DNA of 64,000 bases, taken from positions 124,001-188,000 of the forward strand of contig CAVSHI010000002.1 in assembly GCA_963727845.1 (NCBI GenBank), read 5' to 3'. This document shows, one piece after another, positions 1-9,320 of the stretch. The stretch is from JBEKTW01 sp963727845 (GTDB lineage: Bacteria > Bacteroidota > Ignavibacteria > UBA10030 > SZUA-254). The notes beneath the pieces are model-generated. The model was not told the origin of the DNA, ran no database searches, and saw only the letters and a program-made list of their open reading frames with translations. Each line of letters starts with the position of its first letter. Within the stretch, counting starts at the first letter, position 1. A program made the translations under genes and the position numbers.

Positions 1-682
1 ACAATGTAACCAGCAGCCTCCCAAGTCTACCGTTGCCGTCGAGAAAGGGATGGATGGTCTCGAACTGGTAATGTGCGATCGCTATCCTGATGATATCGGG
101 GACATCGATCTCCTCATTGTGAAGAAAGTTCTTGAGATCACCCATGAGGCCCGACACTTCAGAGTGATGAGGCGGAATGAAGACAGCATCATTGATTGTC
201 GCACCGCCGATCCAGTTCTGACTTGTCCTATATTCTCCAGGATGTTTCGTTCTTCCGCGCACTCCGGTCATGAGAATTTTATGGGTCTCTTTCAACAGTC
301 TGGTCGAAAGAGGAACCACGTTGAGTCTTTTGATTGCATGGTTCATTGCATTGACATGATTGTGAACCTCCTGCCAATCGTCTCTTCGCTCAGGATCAAG
401 ATCCTGCTTCCTGAGGACAACCTCGTCCACTTCGGTTCTTGTACCCTCGATCCTGCTTGACGTCGTTGCCTCTTTGATAACGTGCATTCGGATGAAGATA
501 TCGACATCCGGGACATGCAACGAAAACGCGTTTAGTTCTCCGAGTTTAAGATTTGCTCGTTCCAACAATGTATTGATCTTTGGATCAGACCATGTCCAGT
601 TGTGGTTAATCCGGGTTGGGCTGAAACTTCTGTATTGATATTGTCGGGTGTATGTCCCCGCTTTGTATCTTTGGATGTCCAT
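1..682 (-). CDS. Fic-family protein adenylyltransferase-like, 3' end outside window
   Basis: From the ATG at 682 the frame is open for 227 residues to the window edge. HPFLDGNGRLGRLL at residues 211-224 matches the HPFx(D/E)GNGRxxR catalytic loop of Fic enzymes, which usually transfer AMP to hydroxyl side chains of target proteins. SSRIEG at residues 75-80 fits the (S/T)xxxE(G/N) inhibitory motif placed N-terminal to the Fic core, so the enzyme is probably self-inhibited. A good ribosome site (AAGGAGAAG) precedes the ATG. The C-terminal part, where a winged-helix domain often sits in this subfamily, cannot be seen. A palindromic repeat upstream may be its operator. Family call is solid; the target is unknown. 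Confidence 0.9.
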   Translation of the reverse strand, partial: MDIQRYKAGTYTRQYQYRSFSPTRINHNWTWSDPKINTLLERANLKLGELNAFSLHVPDVDIFIRMHVIKEATTSSRIEGTRTEVDEVVLRKQDLDPERRDDWQEVHNHVNAMNHAIKRLNVVPLSTRLLKETHKILMTGVRGRTKHPGEYRTSQNWIGGATINDAVFIPPHHSEVSGLMGDLKNFLHNEEIDVPDIIRIAIAHYQFETIHPFLDGNGRLGRLLVTL

Positions 683-730
683 CTTCTTCTCCTTCCTTAT
701 GCAAGGTGGTGATTCAGCGAGAATCTCAGG

Positions 731-780
731 GTAAAATAAGATTTCCCTTATTTTACTTTAACGCCACAAAGTAAAATAAG
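731..780. promoter_or_regulatory. Palindromic operator-like repeat upstream of fic
   Basis: The decamer GTAAAATAAG occurs at 731-740 and 771-780, and as its reverse complement at 747-756. The last two extend into a perfect 13-bp inverted repeat (CTTATTTTACTTT at 747-759, AAAGTAAAATAAG at 768-780) with an 8-nt spacer. The block lies about 50-100 bp upstream of the Fic start codon. This is the geometry of a dimeric repressor site; which protein binds is unknown. Confidence 0.5.
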
Positions 781-892
781 GAATTTCTTGATTTCCTCAA
801 ACTAAAAAATTCCCGTTGAAGCCAATTAGGTGAGGCGAAGGAAATCTTCTAAAGAGTGGGAACGGCCTGCGAGTGTGGGGCGTTTTTTTAAC

Positions 893-931
893 CGTACAAA
901 AGAAAAACCCCGCTCGGAGCGAACGGGGTTT
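893..931 (-). terminator. Rho-independent terminator after LamG gene
   Basis: AAACCCCG (905-912) and CGGGGTTT (924-931) pair perfectly over 8 bp with an 11-nt loop. On the minus strand the stem is followed by TTTTTCTTTT, and it lies 24 bp beyond the stop codon of the gene ending at 955. Confidence 0.8.
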
Positions 932-954
932 CAATGCGTATAGGGGAGAACGGT

Positions 955-2640
955 TTACTTCAACAACAACATCTTTTTCACTTCGACATAAGTTCCTGCC
1001 GTCAGCCTGTATGTGTAAATACCGCTCGGTAAGTTTGCCGCGCTGAACTCCACCGATTTGTACCCTGCATCTTGAGTTCCGTTCACTATGGTCGCGACTT
1101 CTCTCCCCAACATGTCATACACTGTCAGATGAACGTATGCTGCTTCCGGCAGGTCGTAGTCGATAACTGTCGACGGGTTGAAGGGATTGGGGTAATTTTG
1201 GTGAAGTACAAACTCTGTCGGTAAAGGCTTTGTAGCGCCAACTCCCAGCACACCGCTCACTGTGACAGCAATGGCATTTGAGTATGCAGTAGCGCCGTTT
1301 AAATCCACGAGTCTCAGGCGATAGTTGTAATTCCCGTTCGTTACCTTCGTGTCAGTCCATTGGTAGTGGTGTTGCTGCAACAACGTCCCAGCACCGGGGA
1401 TGAGATCGCTCACAGTCGCGTACGCTCCGGTGCTTGGCGCATTGCGCTCGACATAAAAGCCCAGATTGTTGGTTTCGCTCACCGTTGTCCAGTCTATCTG
1501 AACGCCCGTTGCCAGAGTTGTGGCAGTTAACGATACAAGTTGAATCGGCAACGCTTCCTGTGTTACGCTTGTTGTCGCCGAGTTTTGACTGATGCCAGCG
1601 ACGGTATCGTTGCTGCAACAAACGCGGTAGTAGTATTTCACCCCGGGGTTGCCCGTGACGTCCCAGGAAAGGGTGTCGCCGACATCAAGGTTGTTGTCCA
1701 GCAGTGAGGAAAAATCACTATCGACGGCAACAGTAAGGTAATACTTGGATGGAGTTGCGCCGCGCGAAGGCGCTGTCCAATTCGCCGTAAAAGAACTTGT
1801 TGTAATATTCGTCGCGGAGGCGGCACCTGGCCTTACCATCGCGTAACTTGTGACCCAGTTGGACGTGTCCCCGGTCAAGGCGAAGTTGGTGAGCGTTCCG
1901 TCGTTGGCGTTGGCCGTGCGATCGGAAAGCGTTGTAACTCCCGCATTGTTGCCGCCTGCCGATCCCTCGTTAAACCGGTAATATGCGACCAGACCAGATT
2001 CACTCCCGGCGAGGGTGTTGTCCATGGCATTTTGAATGTCCGTCTGAGAACGGGCGATATTCCAAATGCGAACCTCATCGATCTCCCCTGCAAATACCCT
2101 GTCAAGATTTTCGCCGCTTGTCCCGATTGCGAGATCATAGCCGGTAACGGCGATGTTTCCGTTGAACGCAACGCTCGCGTGAGGTTGGCCGTCCACGTAA
2201 ATGGTCATATTTGAACCGTCGTATACGCCGGCGAGATGGTACCACTGGCCGGTTGTCAATATCGGACCGGTGACGACTTCGTGCCAGGAGGAACCGTCGC
2301 CGATGGCGAAATCGAAGTCTCCGTTATTGCCGCAACGGAGCATATAGCCCGTCGTGTTGCCTTCATTGACGACAATGCCGCCTTGCCAAACATACTTCTG
2401 CCAGGAATCGGCCTTGATCCACGCTTCAAGTGTTACGGCGGTCCCGTTCAGTTGGACCGTTGAGCCGTTGCCGCAATTCACGTAATCGTCTACTCCGTCG
2501 AAGGAGAGAGCATTTTCAACCGGCGGAGTGGAATATGCCCCGGATGATTTGTCGGGATGCTGCCGGCTTGTGGTGGCCCCCGTTTGCGCGAACGAGATAT
2601 TCGCGAGGAACAACAGTGAACACACGATAAACTTTTTCAT
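955..2640 (-). CDS. Secreted LamG/fibronectin III protein with T9SS sorting domain
   Basis: 561 residues. An N-terminal signal peptide (MKKFIVCSLLFLANISFAQ) is followed by a concanavalin/laminin-G-like domain (about 45-225; typical DYVNCGNGSTVQL, IDEVRIWNIARSQTDI and AYYRFNEG segments), a fibronectin-III-like domain (about 265-360), a linker domain common in T9SS cargo (about 365-460), and a C-terminal sorting domain (about 475-561). The last has the QNYPNPFNPSTVIDY signature and ends in KKMLLLK. The protein is therefore predicted to cross the outer membrane by T9SS and be attached or released at the surface. LamG domains usually bind carbohydrate or protein ligands; the ligand is unknown. 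It is followed by a strong terminator. Confidence 0.85.
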   Translation of the reverse strand: MKKFIVCSLLFLANISFAQTGATTSRQHPDKSSGAYSTPPVENALSFDGVDDYVNCGNGSTVQLNGTAVTLEAWIKADSWQKYVWQGGIVVNEGNTTGYMLRCGNNGDFDFAIGDGSSWHEVVTGPILTTGQWYHLAGVYDGSNMTIYVDGQPHASVAFNGNIAVTGYDLAIGTSGENLDRVFAGEIDEVRIWNIARSQTDIQNAMDNTLAGSESGLVAYYRFNEGSAGGNNAGVTTLSDRTANANDGTLTNFALTGDTSNWVTSYAMVRPGAASATNITTSSFTANWTAPSRGATPSKYYLTVAVDSDFSSLLDNNLDVGDTLSWDVTGNPGVKYYYRVCCSNDTVAGISQNSATTSVTQEALPIQLVSLTATTLATGVQIDWTTVSETNNLGFYVERNAPSTGAYATVSDLIPGAGTLLQQHHYQWTDTKVTNGNYNYRLRLVDLNGATAYSNAIAVTVSGVLGVGATKPLPTEFVLHQNYPNPFNPSTVIDYDLPEAAYVHLTVYDMLGREVATIVNGTQDAGYKSVEFSAANLPSGIYTYRLTAGTYVEVKKMLLLK

Positions 2641-2662
2641 GATTCATCCTTCGCAATGATTG

Positions 2663-3001
2663 TTAGTGAAAGTATTTTCTCAGCTCGCTCAGATTTTCCT
2701 TCATCACATACCCGACGGCGCCTGCATCCCTTGCCGCATCGACTAGACTCTGATCCTTGTAATTCGTCACCATGATAATTCTTGCGTCAGGATGCTTGCC
2801 GACGATGCTCTTCGCTGCAGCGATTCCGTCCATCCCCTTCATCTCAATATCCATCAAGACATATTCGGGATGATGACGGTCGTACGCAAGGAGAGCGTCC
2901 TTTCCATTGTCGCATTCTATGAATTCCGCGGAAAGGTTCGTCAACATGCGCATAATGACCCGTCGCATTTCTGAAAAGTCTTCGACAATTAAAATTTTCA
3001 T
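2663..3001 (-). CDS. Stand-alone response-regulator receiver (CheY-like)
   Basis: 112 residues, only a receiver domain. Acidic pair E7/D8, phosphoacceptor D51 (VLMDIEMKGMDG), T79 and K101 are all present, so it should accept a phosphate. There is no output domain, as in CheY/Spo0F-type relays. It lies 22 bp upstream of the LamG surface-protein gene on the same strand, so the two may be cotranscribed. The LuxR-type regulator and the propeller kinase lie upstream, separated by about 200 bp. Its partner kinase is not evident. Confidence 0.85.
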   Translation of the reverse strand: MKILIVEDFSEMRRVIMRMLTNLSAEFIECDNGKDALLAYDRHHPEYVLMDIEMKGMDGIAAAKSIVGKHPDARIIMVTNYKDQSLVDAARDAGAVGYVMKENLSELRKYFH

Positions 3002-3161
3002 CGCGTTCCGGTTGATACCGCAAATACCATTGATGGTTATGGTGAACGGCGCCGTCGCTCAATAAATTCCAGGTTCAATTCCAGCTGAGCCGCGTCAGGA
3101 TGTAAGGTAGGGGAAAGCGAAAGGAATAACTATGGGGGAAACCTCACTTTCTGGGGAAGGC

Positions 3162-3188
3162 AAACACCCGGTTTTCTAGGTGTTTTCC
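3162..3188 (-). terminator. Hairpin after LuxR-type regulator, weak terminator
   Basis: AAACACC (3162-3168) and GGTGTTT (3179-3185) form a 7-bp stem with a 10-nt loop, 13 bp beyond the stop of the regulator ending at 3199. On the minus strand the downstream run is short (TTTGCC), so termination would be weak or partial. Confidence 0.35.
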
Positions 3189-3198
3189 TCTATAGGGG

Positions 3199-3852
3199 TC
3201 ACAAAAGACGCTTATTACCGAATGCGAATTTCAATAACGCGTGGCTCCCATGAATTTCAAGCTTTGCGCAGATATTCGTCCGGTGGTTCTCCACGGTGCG
3301 AAAACTCAGGTTCAAATTGTCGGCAATCTCCTTGCTGGTCTTCCCCTGAGCGATAAGCCCCAGGATGCGCCTCTCCGCCCGGGTGAGGTCTTCAATCCCG
3401 GGCTTCTCCTTTGCCAGCTGCCTCGATTTTGAATTTCTGTTCACGAGATACTGCGAAAGCAAGGGACAAATGTAGAATTCATGTCTCGCCGACGCGCGTA
3501 TGGCGCTCAGGATTTCCTGCGCGGCGTTATCCTTCAAAATATATCCCGTCACGCCGTGATTGAGCGCCTCATTGAACAAATCCTCTTCCTTATACATGGT
3601 CAGAAAGATCACTCCACATCCGAGGTTTCGACGTTGCAATTCCTTCGCCACTTCGAGGCCGTTCATGGCCGGCATATCAACGTCCAGCACGACCACATCG
3701 GGGCGCAATTCCATGGCGAACCGGAGCGCCGCCGCGCCTTCCTCGGCCTCACAAACGATGTCCATTTCAGGATCGGATTGAATGACCTGCCGCAATCCTT
3801 TTCGAAAAATCGGATGATCGTCGGCAATCAGTACGCGTATCTGTTTATCCAT
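3199..3852 (-). CDS. NarL/FixJ (LuxR-type) response regulator
   Basis: 217 residues. The N-terminal receiver domain has D11/D12 and phosphoacceptor D57 (VVVLDVDMPAMNG). The C-terminal LuxR helix-turn-helix (about 150-215) carries LTRAERRILGLIAQGKTSKE and FRTVENHRTNI. It overlaps the 3' end of the upstream histidine-kinase gene by 8 bp, so the two are translationally coupled and almost certainly a cognate pair. The kinase's HisKA_3 domain is the type that normally partners NarL-family regulators. It should act as a phosphorylation-dependent transcription factor; targets are not visible. Confidence 0.92.
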   Translation of the reverse strand: MDKQIRVLIADDHPIFRKGLRQVIQSDPEMDIVCEAEEGAAALRFAMELRPDVVVLDVDMPAMNGLEVAKELQRRNLGCGVIFLTMYKEEDLFNEALNHGVTGYILKDNAAQEILSAIRASARHEFYICPLLSQYLVNRNSKSRQLAKEKPGIEDLTRAERRILGLIAQGKTSKEIADNLNLSFRTVENHRTNICAKLEIHGSHALLKFAFGNKRLL

Positions 3853-6800
3853 GCGATACTCCCGTTAACGGTAGTTTGATGGTAATAACTGTTCCCTTCC
3901 CAGGTTTCGATGCGATCTCCAGGTTTCCACCCAGGATCATTGTCCGCTCCGCAAGCCCGGTTAGTCCAAAACCCGCGGAAACACCTTCACGGGTAAGGTT
4001 CGCCCTCACGACAAATCCCTTTCCGTCGTCATTGACCGTGACGGCGACGCTGTTGGCCGATTTTCTGACGGTAACGATAGCTTCGCTGGCGTTGGAGTGT
4101 TTAATAATGTTGTTGAGACATTCCTGGAGCATGCGATAAATGTGAATTTCGTATCCCTTGGGAAATAGCCCATCGATATTCTCGATGTCGTGAGAAAACC
4201 GAATCTCCGATGCCCGGGCAATGTTGTCCAGTAACGATTCGAGGGATTTTGTCAAGCCGAGTTTATCGATTTGATAGGGACGGAGATTATATGCGATCTT
4301 TCGAACATCGTCGATGGCGCGGGAGGCCGTGTCGGAAATGTCGTTCAACCCTTGATTCTTCTCCCCGATTTCCTTCCTCTCCATCGCCATGAAGGACAAG
4401 TTCTTAATGATAAGCAGATCCTGGCCGATTGCGTCGTGCATTTCCGTCGCAATGCGCTTGCGTTCGGATTCCTGCGATTCGAGGAGCTGGTGGGCGAATT
4501 TTTCCTTCGTCGCATGCTGCCGGCGCAATGATTTCATTCTCATTCGGTACGCTCCGTATCCTGCGCCCAAAATTATGAGAGAACCTGATGCTCGAAACCA
4601 CCATGTGGCCCACAGCGGCGGAGTGATGATGATGCGCAGCGTTCTATCGGCTTCGTTCCATACGCCGTCGTTATTGGAGGCCTTCAGTCTGAATATGTAT
4701 TCTCCCGGATCAAGATTCGTGTACGTGGCGTTCCGTTGTTCCGCCGTCGTGTATCTCCATTGTTCGTCGAATCCCTCCATTTTGTAGGCATACCGGTTTT
4801 TCATTGGATCAGTAAATTCGAGTGCGGCGAACTCGAAGGAGAAGACATAATCCGTATTGGAAAGCGTCATGGAGTCCAGGAATCGTACCGGGATGGGCAA
4901 TACAACGGTTTGGTTGAACTTCTTGAAATCCGTCATCACCACCCGTGGCACCGAAGGGTTCGCTTGGATTTCTTCGGGGAAGAACGACGTAAAACCGTCG
5001 ATGCCTCCGAAAAATAACTCACCGCTTTTGCTTTTGAACCACGCGAGCGTATTGAATTCATTCCCTTGCAGTCCGTCTCGTTGATCGTAGTTGGTGAATA
5101 TCTCCGTGCGAGGATCGAATTTCGAAATGCCCTTGTTGGTGCTCAACCAGAGATTGCCGTTCTTGTCCTCCTGAACGGCGTAAATGCAGTCGTTCGGAAG
5201 ACCGTTCTCCATGGTATATACGACAAACCGGCGTTCCTGCGCCATGAATTTGTTCAACCCTGCCGCGGTGCCGACCCACATCGTACCGTGAGAATCCTTG
5301 AGGATTGCATTGACCTTGTTGTCGCTCAGGCTTCGTGGATTGCCGGGCTCGGCGTGGAAATGTTCGAATGTTCCGATCGACGGATTGAAAATGGAAATTC
5401 CTCCGATATCGGTTCCGATCCATAGTCTACCGGATGTATCTTCGCACAGCGCTTTTACTCCGCCCGGCCCAATGGAGCGGGGATCGTTCGAATTATGCAC
5501 GCAATTTTCAAATTCCATCGTGTTCCGATTCCACCGGCTCAACCCGATCTCGCTTCCCCAATAGAGAGTGCCGTTTTCGGTAACCAGGCATTTAAAGCCT
5601 TGCGTGCCTGGAAAAGCGGGGGGTTGACCATGTGTTCCAACCGATAATTTGCGCAGTTCGCCGTCCCTCATGTTGTAGGTGAACAACCCTCCGCCTTCGG
5701 AACCCACCCACATCGTATGTTGGTCGACAGGGTCTTCGGTGAGGGAAAAAATGTTTTCGCCGCTGAGAGGTTTTACGATCTCCCACCGGGCATCGAGGTA
5801 ATCGGTTCGCTGTTTTCGCTCTTCACTCGCAAGCCGGTTCAACCCGACGTGTCCTCCCACCCAGAGATTTCCGTCGTGATCTTCATAGATGGCCCGCACG
5901 GAGGAAAAACTCAACCCGGAGCGCGTGCTGTCTGTCTTAAGGACCGCTTTGAAGTGTTTTCGGGCCGGAACAAATTTCCCAATCCCGGTTCCGAGCGATC
6001 CCATCCACAGTGTCCCGCTTGCATCCATGCGCGCGACGCTGAGGCTCGTAAAAATATGATTGATCCAGATGATTCGCGCGACGTGGTCGCGAAGATCTAC
6101 GGCTTCCAACGACCTGTGTGTCAACACCATGAGGGATTGACGACCGGAACAGAGCAATGATCGGACGAAGGATGATACGAGAGATTGCGGCGGGTTACCG
6201 GGCGGGAGAACCTGCTCGAACGCCCCGGCGCGCCGGTCGAATACGAACAATCCTTCCCCCAACGTCCCGACCCAGAGTTGTCCGAACGGATCTTCAAGAA
6301 TTGATGAAATGAGGGGATGCACAACGCGTTTCCGCCCTGAAGGAACAAGCGTATAAGAGAAGCCTTTCTTTTCACGCGGATCGTATTGCATGATATCGCC
6401 TCCGGTCGTTCCGATCCACAATCGTCCATCTGAATCCATGATCATCGATGAGATCTTCTCGCTCGAGGCGCCCGAGAGCGCGTCATGCGTGAATATTCTG
6501 GTATGGGGATCGAACATGTCAAGTCCGCCATCCGTACCAATCCACAATAGGCCCTGCTTATCCTCAAGGATGACCCTCACGTCGTTACTCGCGATGCTCC
6601 GGCTGTTCGAAGAATCATGGAGAAATGCCGTGAAATGCTCGGTTTTGGGATCGAACCCGTTCATTCCCCCCCGCTCGGTCCCCACCCAGAGAATTCCTCT
6701 CGAATCTTCAAATAGACAAGTGATAGTGTTGCAGCTGATCGTATTCGGCTGTCGGGGATTATTCCGATACACGGCGAACGAGTAGCCATCATAGCGGTTC

Positions 6801-7057
6801 AAACCGTTGTCGGTTGCGAACCAGAGAAAGCCGGTTTTATCCTGGAGAATATCGCGAATGGCATTTTGCGAGAGACCGTCGTTTGAATTGATCACGACCG
6901 GTGGGCCAAACGTCTGGGAGATCATCGCTGAAGGCGCGAAGAAATTTAGACAGAGATAAAATTTGAATAATCGTGTAAGCACGAGATTGTCGGGAAATAG
7001 AGCACCTAAAGGTAATGAATTTAGGAACATGAGGCAAAGTCTCAAACCGGATGGCAA
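3845..7057 (-). CDS. Two-component propeller sensor histidine kinase (reg_prop/Y_Y_Y/HisKA_3)
   Basis: 1070 residues. After a hydrophobic export segment come about 13 repeats of the form G-x-LW-(V/I)-G-T-x-x-G-(L/I)-x-x-(F/Y)-(D/N)-P (about 50-720), giving two periplasmic seven-bladed propellers. A Y_Y_Y domain follows (about 745-810), then one membrane helix (about 815-837). The cytoplasmic part has HisKA_3 with H-box ATEMHDAIGQDLLIIKN and a GHKL ATPase with ECLNNIIKHS, DDGKGF and GFGLTGLAERT. The architecture resembles polysaccharide-sensing one-protein systems of Bacteroidota, but here receiver and DNA-binding domains are in a separate overlapping gene. Several in-frame Met codons precede the propeller, so the exact start is uncertain. 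The ligand is unknown. Confidence 0.9.
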   Translation of the reverse strand: MPSGLRLCLMFLNSLPLGALFPDNLVLTRLFKFYLCLNFFAPSAMISQTFGPPVVINSNDGLSQNAIRDILQDKTGFLWFATDNGLNRYDGYSFAVYRNNPRQPNTISCNTITCLFEDSRGILWVGTERGGMNGFDPKTEHFTAFLHDSSNSRSIASNDVRVILEDKQGLLWIGTDGGLDMFDPHTRIFTHDALSGASSEKISSMIMDSDGRLWIGTTGGDIMQYDPREKKGFSYTLVPSGRKRVVHPLISSILEDPFGQLWVGTLGEGLFVFDRRAGAFEQVLPPGNPPQSLVSSFVRSLLCSGRQSLMVLTHRSLEAVDLRDHVARIIWINHIFTSLSVARMDASGTLWMGSLGTGIGKFVPARKHFKAVLKTDSTRSGLSFSSVRAIYEDHDGNLWVGGHVGLNRLASEERKQRTDYLDARWEIVKPLSGENIFSLTEDPVDQHTMWVGSEGGGLFTYNMRDGELRKLSVGTHGQPPAFPGTQGFKCLVTENGTLYWGSEIGLSRWNRNTMEFENCVHNSNDPRSIGPGGVKALCEDTSGRLWIGTDIGGISIFNPSIGTFEHFHAEPGNPRSLSDNKVNAILKDSHGTMWVGTAAGLNKFMAQERRFVVYTMENGLPNDCIYAVQEDKNGNLWLSTNKGISKFDPRTEIFTNYDQRDGLQGNEFNTLAWFKSKSGELFFGGIDGFTSFFPEEIQANPSVPRVVMTDFKKFNQTVVLPIPVRFLDSMTLSNTDYVFSFEFAALEFTDPMKNRYAYKMEGFDEQWRYTTAEQRNATYTNLDPGEYIFRLKASNNDGVWNEADRTLRIIITPPLWATWWFRASGSLIILGAGYGAYRMRMKSLRRQHATKEKFAHQLLESQESERKRIATEMHDAIGQDLLIIKNLSFMAMERKEIGEKNQGLNDISDTASRAIDDVRKIAYNLRPYQIDKLGLTKSLESLLDNIARASEIRFSHDIENIDGLFPKGYEIHIYRMLQECLNNIIKHSNASEAIVTVRKSANSVAVTVNDDGKGFVVRANLTREGVSAGFGLTGLAERTMILGGNLEIASKPGKGTVITIKLPLTGVSHG

Positions 7058-7154
7058 TGGGAGAATTTTTTATCATTCAATAAATACTGACGCAACATAC
7101 TCAGAACCCACTCACCCGCTATTCATTTGATGCTGGGCGTCGTGGTGTGGCGTC

Positions 7155-7993
7155 TTAGCTGCCGCCGTGTGGCGAACTACCATCTTCGCCTAGAATTCCC
7201 GTTGCCGCAAGTGTTCTGCGAACAAACGGATGTAGGTTGTCCAATGAAACAGCGGCAAAACTTTCTTTCCAACTGATGCTATTAGTGCGGGTAGAGGCTG
7301 AATCCCGAGTCAGGTAGAAATGGGTTACCTCCATCCCAAGCAGCTCTTTAAACATATATTCCTGCAATGATGTCTGAGACACGGACTTGATTTTGCGTTG
7401 GTTAAAGACTTCTTTGTCCTTAGGACTAGATGGATAAGTGCCTTCCTCAGATAGATATTTTGCCTCAATACAAATTGCATGATCAGGTAGAGTTTGAATG
7501 ACTAGGTCTGGCTTGGCGTTGAACGACCACTTGAAGTTACACGCCCTGATGAACTCTTCATCATCTGGTAGATTTGTGGAGTACTTTGTTAATGCCCAGG
7601 TTGCCGGGCACATGATTTCATTGAGAGAGGCGCTCACTCGCCCGGCGCCAAAAAAAGAATTGAAATCGATTGGACTCATCTTCTGCAATCGTGGACTATT
7701 GGATAGTCGGAGTGATTCCAATATCACCCTCCGTTTCAAATTGTTATCTGATCCAATGCTGCTCCATAAGTCTCGAAGATACGTGTACTCGAAATAGACA
7801 GCTCGCAGGAATTCAAACTACTTGGAAGCAGGCTTCTACCGGTAGCAAGTTTGGATTGAAGATGACTCAAGAAATCGGATAGATTTTCGCCACGTTGTAG
7901 CAGAGCAGAGTACAACAATGCCGCGAAGTAGCGCTCTTCACGGTTGATTTCGAAATATGGTTTCGGTTTAGGTATTAGCTGTCTGATGTTCAT
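7155..7993 (-). pseudogene. PD-(D/E)XK-like nuclease gene broken by a frameshift
   Basis: Two frames cover this gene. Codons from the ATG at 7993 give MNIRQLIPKPKPYFE..., and the natural-looking sequence continues in a second frame as FEFLRAVYFEYTYLRDLWSS and onward to 7155. The switch fits loss of one base in the A-run at 7815-7817 (T-run on the coding strand), where SSLN would become SSFEF. The second frame could also restart at a TTG at 7739. KPDLVIQ...CIEAKYL resembles the D...ExK core of PD-(D/E)XK nucleases. If the shift is real the gene is dead or needs recoding; if it is an assembly error, the protein is about 280 residues. It lies in the left cargo array. Confidence 0.55.
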
Positions 7994-8055
7994 AATTCAC
8001 TCTCCATATAATTGTTTGGCAAAGGCTCGGATTGTTATTTGCAATCTCGGCCCGT

Positions 8056-8754
8056 TTATTTCAGATGGTAGGTGTTTTTCTCTCTTAATAGTCGGGCGAG
8101 CTCGTAAGCATCCTTGAAAGTCTGAATATCTTTCCGCGTCAATTCGAAAATCCGATCCTCCTTGATTCCTTCCAGCCTCATCGATATCCAAGCGCTATCG
8201 CTCGCATGGGCGATTTCTTCGATGATCCCGTTGTCCTGCCCTGGTCCGAAGAGAATCTCTTCTTTGTACTGCCAGTCCTGACGCGTTTGCTTGTTGTGTT
8301 TATCGGAAAGGGGGACAATGTCACTTGTGAGGATTCTTCCGTGTATCTTGACGCTGACTTTCTCGTGATAAATGCTCTTGTTGTCTTCATAGAATGTTTT
8401 CAGCTGGAGCGTTCCGCCCGGGTACACGAATACCGTGAGGTACATTTGCTTCCAGTAGGTGTTATCGTATTCATCGCTTAACATCTCTGGCTTGTCTGCT
8501 CGGATTTTTTGGGGTTGGTACCACCACCCAGGCTCAAATTCATCCTCCCATTCATCAAACTTCTTCGTCAGGGTATCCAACCGGGCCTGAATGTCCGTCA
8601 ACTTTGCCTTTCTGAAGGAATCAGCTTGAGCTTTCTCTATTGAATCGGCTAGGGCAACCTGTCGCAGCCGTTCCTGTCTGTGACGCTCGGACTCGCAGCC
8701 CAGAAGCAGAGAGACAACGATGGTCATGACCAGAGCTACGTTTGACATTTTCAT
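8056..8754 (-). CDS. Predicted lipoprotein of unknown function
   Basis: 232 residues from the ATG at 8754, chosen because it has a GGAG ribosome site 6 nt upstream and begins a proper signal peptide (MKMSNVALVMTIVVSLLLGC). The lipobox LLLGC predicts lipidation at Cys20. The mature part starts with a charged helical, probably coiled-coil, stretch (about 25-65), then a mixed alpha/beta region with no motif I recognise. A longer upstream reading exists, but it runs through the hairpin at 8823-8885 and has no ribosome site. Family unknown. Confidence 0.6.
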   Translation of the reverse strand: MKMSNVALVMTIVVSLLLGCESERHRQERLRQVALADSIEKAQADSFRKAKLTDIQARLDTLTKKFDEWEDEFEPGWWYQPQKIRADKPEMLSDEYDNTYWKQMYLTVFVYPGGTLQLKTFYEDNKSIYHEKVSVKIHGRILTSDIVPLSDKHNKQTRQDWQYKEEILFGPGQDNGIIEEIAHASDSAWISMRLEGIKEDRIFELTRKDIQTFKDAYELARLLREKNTYHLK

Positions 8755-8822
8755 ATTGATCTCCACAAAATTAAAAGGGCGCACACCTCTATCGTCCGCC
8801 CTGAGGCACCAGCACGGGGCCC

Positions 8823-8885
8823 GTAGCCAAACGCGAGTATGCACGCCCACGCTGTGGGCGCACATCTACTAAGCTGTTTGGCTAC
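8823..8885 (-). repeat. attC-like hairpin (candidate cassette recombination site)
   Basis: GTAGCCAAAC (8823-8832) and GTTTGGCTAC (8876-8885) form a perfect 10-bp outer stem. Inside, an imperfect second stem uses GCCCAC and GTGGGC. Overall length (63 nt), two nested stems separated by unpaired bases, and outer boxes one base away from the RYYYAAC/GTTRRRY simple sites are the layout of an integron attC site. It lies between two cargo genes. It could instead be a plain terminator-like hairpin. Confidence 0.4.
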
Positions 8886-9032
8886 GTCTCAGTGAAAAGT
8901 GCTGGTTTTCAGGGACGGAACGCTTCTAAGATTGCGCTATTTTATCAGACCGTTTTCTTACTGAAGATTCATTGAATCCATGGAGTGTTTGAAAATATCC
9001 AACCTCAAAAAATATTGTTGACTTTCTACCGA

Positions 9033-9320
9033 TTAAATCTTGCTCCAGACTTGCTCGCCATGCCTTCTTTTTGCCGTTCGAAATATCAGATTTTCTTTCT
9101 GCGCGTATTCAGAAAGTTGTCTTCCGATTGCAGTTCGCCAACTGGCTCCAGCCCGTCTGAATTTCTGATGGGACTCAGGGAAATCGTTTGTCCAAACCTT
9201 AATGAAATCACTTGTTATGAACTCTTGTGTGGAAATCTTATTCACACTCTGCGTGAACTCGCTTTGATCCAAGGGAGGAAAATTCTCATAGTATCTTACG
9301 TAATTGAATCTCAATGCCAT
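9033..9320 (-). CDS. Small hypothetical protein
   Basis: 95 residues (MALRFNYVRYYENFPP...). Composition is protein-like and basic toward the C-terminus (GASWRTAIGRQLSEYAQKE then RTAKRRHGEQVWSK), which suggests nucleic-acid binding or the tail of a restriction-type enzyme. There is no decisive motif. The ribosome site is weak, so it may be the 3' fragment of a longer decayed gene. The overlapping plus-strand frame reads less like protein. Confidence 0.4.
   Translation of the reverse strand: MALRFNYVRYYENFPPLDQSEFTQSVNKISTQEFITSDFIKVWTNDFPESHQKFRRAGASWRTAIGRQLSEYAQKENLIFRTAKRRHGEQVWSKI

Noticed and set aside
7100..7125. CCCGCTA matching the tRNA-fMet 3' end, considered as the left attachment site
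   Set aside because: It is in inverted orientation relative to the tRNA copy and only 7 bp long; attL and attR should be direct repeats.
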